Source: Omphiscola glabra (taxonomy: Eukaryota > Mollusca > Gastropoda > Lymnaeidae). Taken from it: 64,000 nt of DNA. The notes beneath the pieces are model-generated. The model was not told where the DNA came from and did no database searches. It saw only the letters and a program-made list of their open reading frames with translations. The stretch spans positions 14,188,760 through 14,252,759 of the forward strand of contig OZ024802.1 of NCBI GenBank assembly GCA_964017045.1, read 5' to 3'. Position numbers and translations under genes: made by a program. Positions within the stretch are counted from its first letter, which is position 1, and the number at the start of each line of letters is the position of its first letter. This document shows positions 55,058 to 64,000 of this stretch, piece by piece.

Positions 55058-56855
55058 TTAATAATATGATTGTAGGTCTCCGTGTAGGTGCCAACAGGTA
55101 ATAATATGATTATAGGTCTCCGTGTAGGTGCCAACAGGTAATAATTTGATTGTAGGTCTCCGTGTAGGTGCCAACAGGTAATAATATGATTGTAGGTCTC
55201 CGTGTAGGTGCTAACAGGTAATAATATGATTGTAGGTCTCCGTGTAGGTGCTAACAGGTAATAATATGATTGTAGGTCTCCGTGTAGGTGCTAACATGTA
55301 ATAATATGATTATAGGTCTCCGTGTAGGTGCTAACAGGTAATAATATGATTGTAGGTCTCCGTGTAGGTGCTAACAGGTAATAATATGATTATAGGTCTC
55401 CGTGTAGGTGCCAACAGGTAATAATATGATTGTAGGTCTCCGTGTAGGTGCTAACAGGTAATAATATGATTGTAGGTGTCCGCGTAGGTGCCACCAGGTA
55501 ATAATATAGTTGTATAGGTCTCCGTGTAGGTGCTCCCAGGTAATAATAGGATTGTAGGTCTCCATGTAGGGTGATGTAGGTGTCCCCAGGGTAATAATAT
55601 GATTGTAGGTCTCCGCGTAGGTGCTCCCAGGTAATAATAGGATTGTAGGTCTCCATGTTGATGATGTAGGTGTCCCCAGGGTAATATTATGATTGTAAGT
55701 TTCAGAGAGGGGCACCCAGGTAATGATAGGATTGTAGGTGCTCTCAAGTAATTATAGGATTGTAGGTCTCCATGTAGGTGCTCCCAGGTAATGATAGGAT
55801 TGTAGGTGCTCTCAAGTAATTATAGGATTGTAGGTCTCCATGTAGGTGCACACCGGTAATGATAGGATTGTAGGTATCTATGTAGGTGCTCCCAGGTAAT
55901 GATAGCATTGTAGGTCTCCATGTAGGTGCTCCCAGGTAATGATAGCATTGTAGGTCTCCATGTAGGTGCTCCCAGGTGATAATAGGATTGTAGGTCTCTA
56001 TGTAGGTGCTCCCAGGTAATGATATGATCATAGGTCTCCGTGTAGGTGCTCCCAGGTAATGACAGGATTGTAGGTCTCCGTGTAGGTGCTCCCAGGTAAT
56101 GATATGATTGAAGATCTCCGTTTAGGTGCTCCTAGGTAATGATATGATTGAAGATCTCCGTTTAGGTGCTCCCAGGTAATGATAGGATTGTATGTCTCCG
56201 TTTAGGTGCTCCCAGGTAATGATAGCATTGTAGGTCTCCATGTAGGTGCTCCCAGGTAATGATAGCATTGTAGGTCTCCATGTAGGTGCTCCCAGGTGAT
56301 AATAGGATTGTAGGTCTCTATGTAGGTGCTCCCAGGTAATGATATGATCATAGGTCTCCGTGTAGGTGCTCCCAGGTAATGACAGGATTGTAGGTCTCCG
56401 TGTAGGTGCTCCCAGGTAATGATATGATTGAAGATCTCCGTTTAGGTGCTCCTAGGTAATGATATGATTGAAGATCTCCGTTTAGGTGCTCCCAGGTAAT
56501 GATAGGATTGTAGGTCTCCGTTTAGGTGCTCCCAGGTAATGATAGCATTGTAGGTCTCCATGTAGGTGCTCCCAGGTAATGATAGCATTGTAGGTCTCCA
56601 TGTAGGTGCTCCCAGGTGATAATAGGATTGTAGGTCTCTATGTAGGTGCTCCCAGGTAATGATATGATCATAGGTCTCCGTGTAGGTGCTCCCAGGTAAT
56701 GACAGGATTGTAGGTCTCCGTGTAGGTGCTCCCAGGTAATGATATGATTGAAGATCTCCGTTTAGGTGCTCCTAGGTAATGATATGATTGAAGATCTCCG
56801 TTTAGGTGCTCCCAGGTAATGATAGGATTGTAGGTCTCCGTGTAGGTGACATCAA
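55058..56855. repeat. 40-bp minisatellite, about 45 copies, with 320-bp higher-order repeats
   Basis: Monomer words are TAATAATATGATTGTAGGTC and TCCGTGTAGGTGCTAACAGG. The left third (55058-55500) is a simple array. The middle (55500-55900) has indels. From 55901 an eight-monomer block repeats at exactly 320 bp (GATAGCATTG at 55901, 56221, 56541; GATATGATCA at 56021, 56341, 56661). The three blocks are almost identical. Confidence 0.96.
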
Positions 56856-56935
56856 GGTAACATTTCTTTTGAAGGCCCGTCGTCTTCTTGTCATCAATAA
56901 TTCGCTTCTGTCTTGATGTATCAACTAGACCACGG

Positions 56936-57207
56936 TGGAATGTTGTCATACAATGTTGTCATACAGTGTTGTCATACAGTGTTGTCATACAGTGTTGTCA
57001 TATAATGTTGTCATACAATGTTGTCATATAATGTTGTCATACAATGTTGTCATACAATGTTGTCATACAGTGTTGTCATACAGTGTTGTCATACAGTGTT
57101 GTCATAAAATGTTGTCATACAATGTTGTCATATAATGTTGTCATACAATGTTCTCATACAATGTAGTCATACAATGTTGTCATACATTGTTGTCATACAA
57201 TGTTGTA
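56936..57207. repeat. 13-bp minisatellite, about 21 copies
   Basis: Unit ATGTTGTCATACA, with CAGT, TAAT and AAAT variants clustered along the array. Confidence 0.95.
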
Positions 57208-57267
57208 TGTGTGAAATCATCAGGGAAATCATAAACATACGTTTTTTATTTAAAAAATGGAGGGAGG

Positions 57268-57460
57268 GAGGGCCGGATTTACAGACATGCCGACGAGGCC
57301 GTAGCCTAGGGGCCCCGCGAAATAAGGGGCCCCAACATTGGGAATAGTACATAAAAAAAATATTTTTGAATTAAAAAAACGTTGCAATTTTTTTTATTTT
57401 TAAAAATGGGACCTCACATTTTTTTTGGCTAGGGCCCCTAAAATTGTAAATTTGGCCCTG
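57268..57460. mobile_element. MITE with GGGCCGGATTTAC-type ends
   Basis: Left AGGGCCGGATTTAC (57269) and right GTAAATTTGGCCCTG (to 57460) are inverted repeats with two mismatches. A second inverted pair, TAGGGGCCCC and AGGGCCCCTA, lies inside. About 190 bp, AT-rich middle, no coding capacity. No target duplication was seen, so the class (probably hAT-like) is tentative. Confidence 0.7.
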
Positions 57461-57623
57461 CATATGACCGTCATCCTCCTTGACCCGTCGAAGGCGTATA
57501 TCTTGTCATCAGGGTGCTTCTGATAGCTCCATTTTATCCCTCTCTTTGACAGTTTGACCTCATTCTTTCAACACTTTCAGCAATAAGTTCAACCAAAGAA
57601 GTTTGCTAAACTTTATCTATTCA

Positions 57624-57733
57624 CGTCGCTGTCAGTCGTACCAGACAGAAAACAACTTGACTACGTACAAACAAAGGCGTCGCTGTCAGTCGTACCAGAC
57701 AGAAAACAACTTGACTACGTACAAACAAAGGCG
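57624..57733. repeat. 54-bp tandem duplication, 2 copies
   Basis: The stretch beginning CGTCGCTGTCAGTCGTACC is repeated once with no visible difference, so the duplication is recent. Confidence 0.97.
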
Positions 57734-57894
57734 TTACAGGAATAGCAAATGACGCTGGGTTGTTTTTGTGATGAAGTTCAGTGTCGGATGCAGTGGATGG
57801 GACGAACTAGCCACCTTACACATGTATGATCTATAGTAGCTTGCATTTTCTTGTCTGTCGAAATAACTGGCATATGTTATATTTTGTAAACATT

Positions 57895-57961
57895 CGTTGA
57901 TGGTCAAGTTTCATCGATGGTCAAGTTTCATCGATGGTCAAGTTTCATCGATGGTCAAGTT
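57895..57961. repeat. 17-bp minisatellite, 4 copies
   Basis: Unit GATGGTCAAGTTTCATC. Confidence 0.95.
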
Positions 57962-58505
57962 TCCTGTAATAGAGAGACTTAAGGCGACTTTATAGTAAAG
58001 GATTGACTTGGTTCACTTTACGGGGTTGACTTGATGAATTCATTGTACAAGAATGACTTGATTTTATAAGTGTTACCAGCCCTGTGTTATCCAATCTAGA
58101 CAACCCCCTCCCTCCCCCTAAGTCCTTGTTATTTCAATTAAATCCACCACGAACCATGACGTGACATTTTTTTCTTCTTCTTCAATCCTCTTTTACAGAT
58201 TACGCAGGGTCCGTAACTCTTACCTGTAAAAGGGCCACCACTCGGAACCATTGGTTTGTAAAGAAAAGAAAAGGTTTTTTAAATAAGAAGTTCGTGATCG
58301 TCTCGTTCCCAGGTCTGGCATTTAACGAACAAATAACTGAAGCGTCACGTGGTGTCACATTGAGTTGTTGTTTTTTTTAGATGGTAGTTTCAGGACATAA
58401 CTATTTGTGTCACTTTGGATATCAGGAAATAAGGTGATCTTCTCGTGAGTACAATTGTGTGGATAGACTAGGAGAAGCTTGTGTCTAAATTAAGGGACTA
58501 GAGAC
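57962..58505. other. Unique spacer
   Basis: Nothing recognised. Confidence 0.45.
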
Positions 58506-58607
58506 GAGAGAGAGAGAGAGTGTGTGTTTGTGTGTGTGTGAGAGAGAGAGAGAGCGAGAAAAAGAGAGAGAAAGAGAGAGTGCGTGTCTGTGTGTGTTTG
58601 TGAGAGT

Positions 58608-58640
<33 letters not shown>

Positions 58641-58641
58641 C
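58506..58641. repeat. GA/GT compound microsatellite
   Basis: Two GT stretches (GTGTGTTTGTGTGTGTG and GTGTCTGTGTGTG) embedded in GA runs form a repeated compound unit of about 65 bp. Confidence 0.94.
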
Positions 58642-59744
58642 TTGTTTGCTAAAAGTGAAGCATAGCACATGTATTTCTATGCTAGACAATTTTAGAAAAC
58701 ATAATCAAGAATTTAATGGGACAATTTTAATCTTTTCACAAATATAGAAATGTAAGAGGTCGTCGAAATATAAATGTGAGAGCCACAGTAAAATTAAATT
58801 TAATAAAGCTAAGTTATTGTAATTGTGAATGAGCCAAATGAAATATCACGTTAAATCAGCACCTCTGTTAACACGAATTTTTACCATGCATTAACCTTTA
58901 CCATGGAATGTTTCCGTAAAATGTTAACCATGAACTGAACATTTATCGTTTTGCATTTATTTGGGAAACTTAATGTTATCATTTTTTATAACTTTCCTGT
59001 ATTTTAAGTCCAATCCTCTATTCCGAAAATTATCATCTGTGTTAGACGTACATGGCTGCTCATCTCCTTTGTAAATATTTGTTTGATTGATCACCAACTG
59101 ACCAAATCAGGTGCCTCCTAGACTGACCAAATCATGTGCTACCTAGACTGACTAGAATGTGGTTTCTAGACTGACTCCATAGTCATCATGTCATATCATA
59201 CGCATGATTATAAAAGTGAAAATTTGTGGGTTTGCTTGTTCCACAAAGACTTTTACATGGATTGATGGATCTTGACCAAACTTGGCAAATATATCCATCA
59301 TTATCCTGAGTGAAATACTGTGGGGTTATGAACCTTTTTTTTATAACATTCCGTTTCGGGCCGAGGGCCCCGAATTCGTTTTTTTTTTCTAATATGAGCT
59401 ATATAAATAAAATGACCAACAAATAATCCTACATGAATAGAGGGATCTTGAGCAACCTTATTACACATACACTTGATTCTTCACATTCAAATACCGAAGA
59501 GTACTGAACTCATAACATCCATAATGCTTATAAATGTACTATAGTTATAGTAGTGCAATTTAGTTGTATAATATTTCGTATTCGAAAAAAAAAAATTACG
59601 TAGAAAAGTAATTTTTTTACGCGTTTCATGGAGGATATTAATTTTATTCTAGAATGTTCCAGAAGGTTCTATATTGTTCTACGGGGATATATAATGATCT
59701 AAAAGCTTATTCGAACAAAATCGCACTGAGCATGATCACATAGA
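58642..59744. other. Mostly unique sequence with old repeat remnants
   Basis: A ~31-bp unit (GACTGACCAAATCA) occurs about 2.6 times at 59098-59178. Two stretches containing ATGGATCTTGACCAAAC (about 59266) and AGGGATCTTGAGCAAC (about 59440) look like diverged copies of one repeat. GGATCTTGACCAAACTT recalls invertebrate transposon-derived DNA, but I cannot name a family. Confidence 0.4.
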
Positions 59745-60165
59745 GGAACGGGATCCTGATGGGGAACAAGATCCAACAGTAAACTGTAACCCATCGGTAA
59801 AGCGATCCCATCGGGTAACGGAATCAAACGGGGATCGGTATCCTTATACCGGAAACGAGATATAGCGTCGGAAAAGATGGTCCCTAGGTGGAACGGGATC
59901 CAACAGAGAGCGATATCCTAATGGGATCCTAACGGGATCGGTAGATAACCGGAATCGGGATTCATTGAGATCGGGATCCCACCGGGATTAGGATCCCACT
60001 GCGACCGAGATACCGACGGGATCGGGATCACACCGCGATCTGGATTCCCCCTGGATCCGGGCACCAGAAAACGAGCTCCCAACGGGAAATGGGATTGCTC
60101 CGGGGTCGGATTTAGAATGGGATTGGGGTCCCAACGGGATCGTGGTCCTACCTGGATCGGGTTCC
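59745..60165. repeat. Degenerate GGGATC-rich tandem region
   Basis: Dozens of CGGGATC/GGGATCC words at irregular 15-20-bp spacing (AACGGGATC, CACCGGGAT, GACGGGATCGGGATC) suggest an old minisatellite now heavily mutated. It is GC-rich relative to its surroundings. Confidence 0.75.
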
Positions 60166-60894
60166 TGATGCAAATCCCGGGCCAGGCCGGGTCTATTATA
60201 GAGCATTATAGAGCATCACTAGTAGTAATATTATTATTTTGTATTATACTAATAGTTTTTTACGCTTGTGACGTGTTGAGACTATTAATAAAATTGTTTT
60301 TTGTCTATAACTCCTGGGTCATTACTGACCTGACACAACCCAGTGACACTCGAAATTTGTCCCATATTTCCAATGTACTTAAAACACTTTGTATCGGTCA
60401 TACTCTTAAGTCGATGCTCAACAGGTTAGGGCCAACCCAATCCGCGACTGAGAACCCGTTGGTTAACCCTGTTCTTGGCCAGCTGACTGTCAATTCTTAT
60501 GTCATTCAGTCACGCGGGCTCAGTAGTAGAGGCGTTGTTCGCTCCGATCCATTTCACAACTAAAGATCACGTGGTGTCGCCGACACGCATACGACTCCAA
60601 GAGTCGTCAGACTTGAAAATTAACATAGTAATACGGGAGTCGGACAGATTTTGTTGTTCTGGTTTTTTCTGTTAAAGGTTTGGGGAAGGGGGGGGGGTGG
60701 AGGGGGGGCGGGAAGGGTATACATAATTTTGGTCTACTTAACAGTCAGACATGGTCAGGCAGGGTTCATTTAAAGATAATGGCAAAAGTGAAGAAGAAAC
60801 GAATAGCTTTGAGTTGATGTAAAGGAAATATGTTGCTTCAACGAACAAAAGTCTTTAGCTGTTCAGTTAAGGGTTCACGAAGGGCACCGGGATC
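60166..60894. other. Unique sequence with an unassigned open frame
   Basis: A plus-strand frame of 148 codons (60117-60563) starts in the decayed repeat. Its last ~90 residues are of mixed composition, including VLKTLCIGHTLKSMLNRLG, with no family I recognise. A G-rich stretch lies at 60685-60715. Not called as a gene. Confidence 0.35.
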
Positions 60895-61187
60895 CCAAGC
60901 CAGGGTAAAGGGGGCCCAAGCCAGGGTACAGGGAGCCCAAGCCAGGGTACAGGGTGCCCAAGCCAGGGTACAGGGAGCCCAAGCCAGGGTACAGGGAGCC
61001 CAAGCCAGGGTACAGGGTGCCCAAGCCAGGGTACAGGGAGCCCAAGCCAGGGTACAGGGAGCCCAAGCCAGGGTACAGGGGGCCCAAGCCAGGGTACAGG
61101 GAGCCCAAGCCAGGGTACAGGGAGCCCAAGCCAGGGTACAGGGGCCCAAGCCAGGGTACTGGGAGCCCAAGCCAGGGTACAGGGAGT
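60895..61187. repeat. 21-bp minisatellite, 14 copies
   Basis: Unit core AAGCCAGGGTACAGGGAGCC plus C, with GGTGCCC and GGGGCCC variants at regular three-unit intervals (63 bp). Copies are otherwise identical. One single-base deletion near 61141 ends the shadow frames. Confidence 0.96.
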
Positions 61188-61275
61188 ACATAAGACAAAG
61201 CTTTGAATGTCAATGAGAATCACGTGACATCAGATGATACACTCACCTTATTTGAAATTGATCAAACCACTAACT

Positions 61276-61478
61276 GTGGCACCCCCACACCCCACAACCC
61301 TGCCACAACACCCCACTCCCACACCCCTGCCATCACCCCACCCTTAATACTCATCCCACCCCACCCCCTACCACCACACCCCACTCCCACACCCCTAACA
61401 CACCCCATCCGCACCCCCTACCACCACACCCCACACCCTTACAACCACACCCCACACCCCTACCACTACACCCCAACT
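61276..61478. repeat. C/A-rich degenerate minisatellite
   Basis: CACCCCACACCCCTACCAC-like words repeated irregularly; C-rich strand on plus. Confidence 0.85.
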
Positions 61479-62228
61479 CATTCATCGTAACCTTCCGTAA
61501 ACGTAATACAACACTTGAGACATCAGCTTCACTAAAGCACGCACATTTTTTAAAAATATTTTAAATGAGAGTCTAGAGCATTTGACCTAAATAGGTTGTG
61601 CATTCCACCATGAAGTTAATCCTAGCTATTGAACCTTCCCTTTAGTTTTAGATTGAAATAATCCACTAGACCGCTATGGTATCACACTGTAATGTTTCTC
61701 CTCATTTAACTATAATCTAATGCGAGTTGTCATCATATGATAAAAAAATAGAGGCCCATCAAGGGAAACATAGGACTCGAGCTGCTGAGAAAAGGGGTGC
61801 GGGAGGGCCGTTACGCCCCGGGGAGAACTTTTTTCTTTATATTTTGGGGCGGCCTTTTCTGACAATCTTGAAAATGACATAATATTATTTTTGAAAACGC
61901 CAATTTCCGGCAGTACATGACTACGGCAGGATTAATCCTAGCTGTGCCAATGAGGACAGTCAGAGAAACTTTGATAAGTCCCATTGCCAGCACGTGCACG
62001 TGACGTATTCATACGTCATCAAGCTAAGTGTGTTGAGAGCCACGTGTCATTATTTTCAGTTCGACTCAATCTTTCATGGTTTAATTTATGTTCAATGTGA
62101 AGTTTCACGACGCATTGTTTGAGAACCAGCGGCCATGGAAACAAGGGAGCAAAGTGAATCTTTGTAGAGATCATATTCATGGTGTCCCCCGATCACAAAA
62201 AAACCAAGGGATTTTAACGAGACAATTT
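61479..62228. other. Unique sequence
   Basis: Contains the E-box/CRE-like cluster listed separately. No gene recognised. Confidence 0.45.
61991..62046. promoter_or_regulatory. E-box and CRE-like site cluster
   Basis: CACGTGCACGTG (61991-62002) holds two adjacent E-boxes. It overlaps TGACGTATTCATACGTCA (62001-62018), an inverted pair of TGACGT half-sites with 8-bp arms. Another CACGTG lies at 62041-62046. These are known binding cores for bHLH and CREB/ATF-type factors. Any regulatory role is inference, and no gene start is identified nearby. Confidence 0.35.
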
Positions 62229-62586
62229 TACGCACACTACCCTCGTCTTTATGCACCTAACCATCGTCTTTACACACCCTGCCCTCGTCTTTACGAACCC
62301 TACCCTCGTCTTTACGCACCCTACCTCATCTGTACGCACCCTACCCTCGTATTAACGCACCCTACTCTCGTCTTTACGCACACTACCCTCGTCTTTACGC
62401 ACACTAACATGGTCTTTATGCACCCTACCCTCGTCTTTACGCACCCCAACCTTGTCTTTGCGCACCTTACCCTCGTCTTTACGCACCCTACTCTCGTCTT
62501 TACGTACACTACCCTCGTCTTTACGCACACTACCCTCGTCTTTACGCACACTAACATGGTCTTTATGCACCCTACCCTCGTCTTTG
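62229..62586. repeat. 21-bp minisatellite, about 17 copies
   Basis: Unit core CTTTACGCACCCTACCCTCG plus T. A block with CACTAACATGGTCTTTATGC is duplicated (about 62400 and 62549), showing a multi-unit duplication near 149 bp. Confidence 0.94.
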
Positions 62587-64000
62587 GTTACCAGAAATTT
62601 CTTTGGATCAAATTTCCGGATACGCATCCATCCATCTCTTGTGTAAACCTCCAATTTACTACTTTGAAGTCTATATTATTTAGGGCTGTAGGGCTATATG
62701 TTAAATTAGAATCTTAAGAACGAGTTATACACCTTCTCTTTCTTTAAATAAATCTTCATACGCAATCTAAATCTTAAAAAATCTGACACATTGTATCTAA
62801 ATTAGGGTGATTATTCAGCTTATATTCTAGTACTGGAAACTCGAATGTCGTTATTATACGTGTCTGGGGAAAGACTCAAATTATCAAACCCAAAAATAAT
62901 TTTTAAAAATAAGCTTTTCAAAAAACAAAAAATTCGATTTTTTTTATATAATAGCGTATAAGAAAATAAATTCAGTGGATATATTTCTTTCCTCCATAAC
63001 AAACAGAACATTGTAGGGGACAAGTATTTACTCTCATCCAAAACTGTGTTGTTCTGGTTACCGATCACGTGACCACAGAAAAGTACTTCGGTGAATTGCA
63101 ATTTTAGTGTCGGAAAATCAATTCAAACGAATTAGCGCATTCTATTACTATTTAGAAATAAAAATAAAAAATATAAATATATATATACTTATATATATAT
63201 AAATGAGCTATAGGGACATAACGCCAAAGAGCCGAAAATATTTTAATACGTTCGGACTCTTAAAAACAAACATAGTTATTTTCTATTATTTTACGGAAAT
63301 CGAATAAATTTACATGCGCAAAAAATAGTATATTTCCGCTTTTATTTTAGCAAAAGTTTAAGTATTATTATTATAAATTACAAATACATATAAAGAAACA
63401 ACTGGGGAACTATCTTAAGCATTTTATATGCGTTTAAAAGTTATGAAAAAAAATTAAATAGAAAAAATATTATCAAAGAAATACACAGTAACCACATTTA
63501 TCGGGAAAACCTAAACATCAGTTGTTGTTAGTGCGTTCTTTAGCGCGTTGTGAATAAGGCGAAATAAAATTAAAATTAATTAGTTCTAAATAATCACGCA
63601 AATGACGTCATAGTTCGAATAGCTGTATTTAGCCAAAGCTAAAAGTTATCTGATTTAATAAAAGAGCGTGACAAAACTGATAATGTACATTCCCCTTCTT
63701 ATAAGTAAAATTAGTAAATAGCATTGATTGCTTTTTAAATTGCTAAACTTAAATACTAATTTAGCTTTGTATTTTTAACATTTAATCAGTTTGTACTTTT
63801 TATTCATTCCAAATATAAACTTTTATGAAATTTATAAAGTAGTAAAAACTCTATATTTAAAAATAATTTTAATAAGAATATGCCATTTAATTAAATTGGA
63901 GTAGCAAAACTAAATAGCCAAATAGCATTTTAATGCACTTATCACTGATCTAGATAAGAAATAAGCATATTAAATGCAAAAAAAAATCCTCTGCGTAAGT
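62587..64000. other. 1.4 kb of AT-rich unique sequence
   Basis: A TA-rich run lies at about 63165-63205. No gene, element or tandem array recognised up to the window edge. Confidence 0.5.

Noticed and set aside
60117..60563. 148-codon plus-strand gene
   Set aside because: Starts within a decayed repeat and matches no family I recognise. A database search would be needed; a significant protein hit to residues 60-148 would revive it.

Overview
The window looks like gene-poor nuclear DNA from an animal, most likely a gastropod mollusc. No host protein gene, rRNA or convincing tRNA can be supported. There is no operon structure, no ribosome-binding-site logic and no uninterrupted coding sequence outside tandem repeats. 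Three degraded reverse-transcriptase tails of non-LTR retrotransposons, several hAT-type MITEs with TSDs and a Tigger/pogo-like MITE point to a metazoan. Three MITEs at 3994-4188, 12121-12309 and about 48350-48462 resemble the SPIN hAT family. SPIN is known for horizontal transfer among vertebrates, a blood-feeding bug and the pond snail Lymnaea, so a freshwater pulmonate snail is a reasonable but unproven guess.

Tandem repeats are the dominant feature. About 50 separate mini- and microsatellite arrays with mostly unrelated units cover roughly a third of the 64 kb (estimated by eye). Large arrays are: 52 bp x ~28 (5780-7229), 50 bp (10590-11292, split by a hAT MITE), 40 bp x 23 (20207-21134), 21 bp x ~32 (25478-26158), 44 bp x ~17 (27910-28645), 36 bp x ~45 (29217-30880), 45 bp x ~86 (32584-36487) and 40 bp x ~45 (55058-56855). 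The last ends in three near-identical 320-bp higher-order repeats. The long open frames inside these arrays (up to 685 codons, open on both strands) follow from unit lengths divisible by three and are not genes.

Layout: 0-9.7 kb is a dense run of arrays plus a SPIN-like MITE and a 530-bp dispersed repeat. 9.7-18 kb holds arrays, a hAT MITE with a perfect 8-bp TSD and a second SPIN-like MITE. 18-25 kb holds a MITE-like element with a minisatellite core, then AT-rich unique sequence and the 40-bp array. 25-37 kb is mostly satellite-like. 38-44 kb carries a transposon cluster (LINE tail, hAT MITE, Tigger-like MITE) and a second copy of the 530-bp repeat. 44-53 kb mixes unique DNA, short arrays, a CR1/L2-like LINE inserted in a minisatellite and an adjoining second RT relic. 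54-62.6 kb holds the 320-bp HOR array, another MITE and 13-, 21- and 21-bp arrays. 62.6-64 kb is AT-rich unique sequence.

No genes work together here. What can be read is genome dynamics: repeated local birth and homogenisation of arrays, transposons landing inside them, and long poly-C/poly-G tracts growing inside transposon copies after they diverged.
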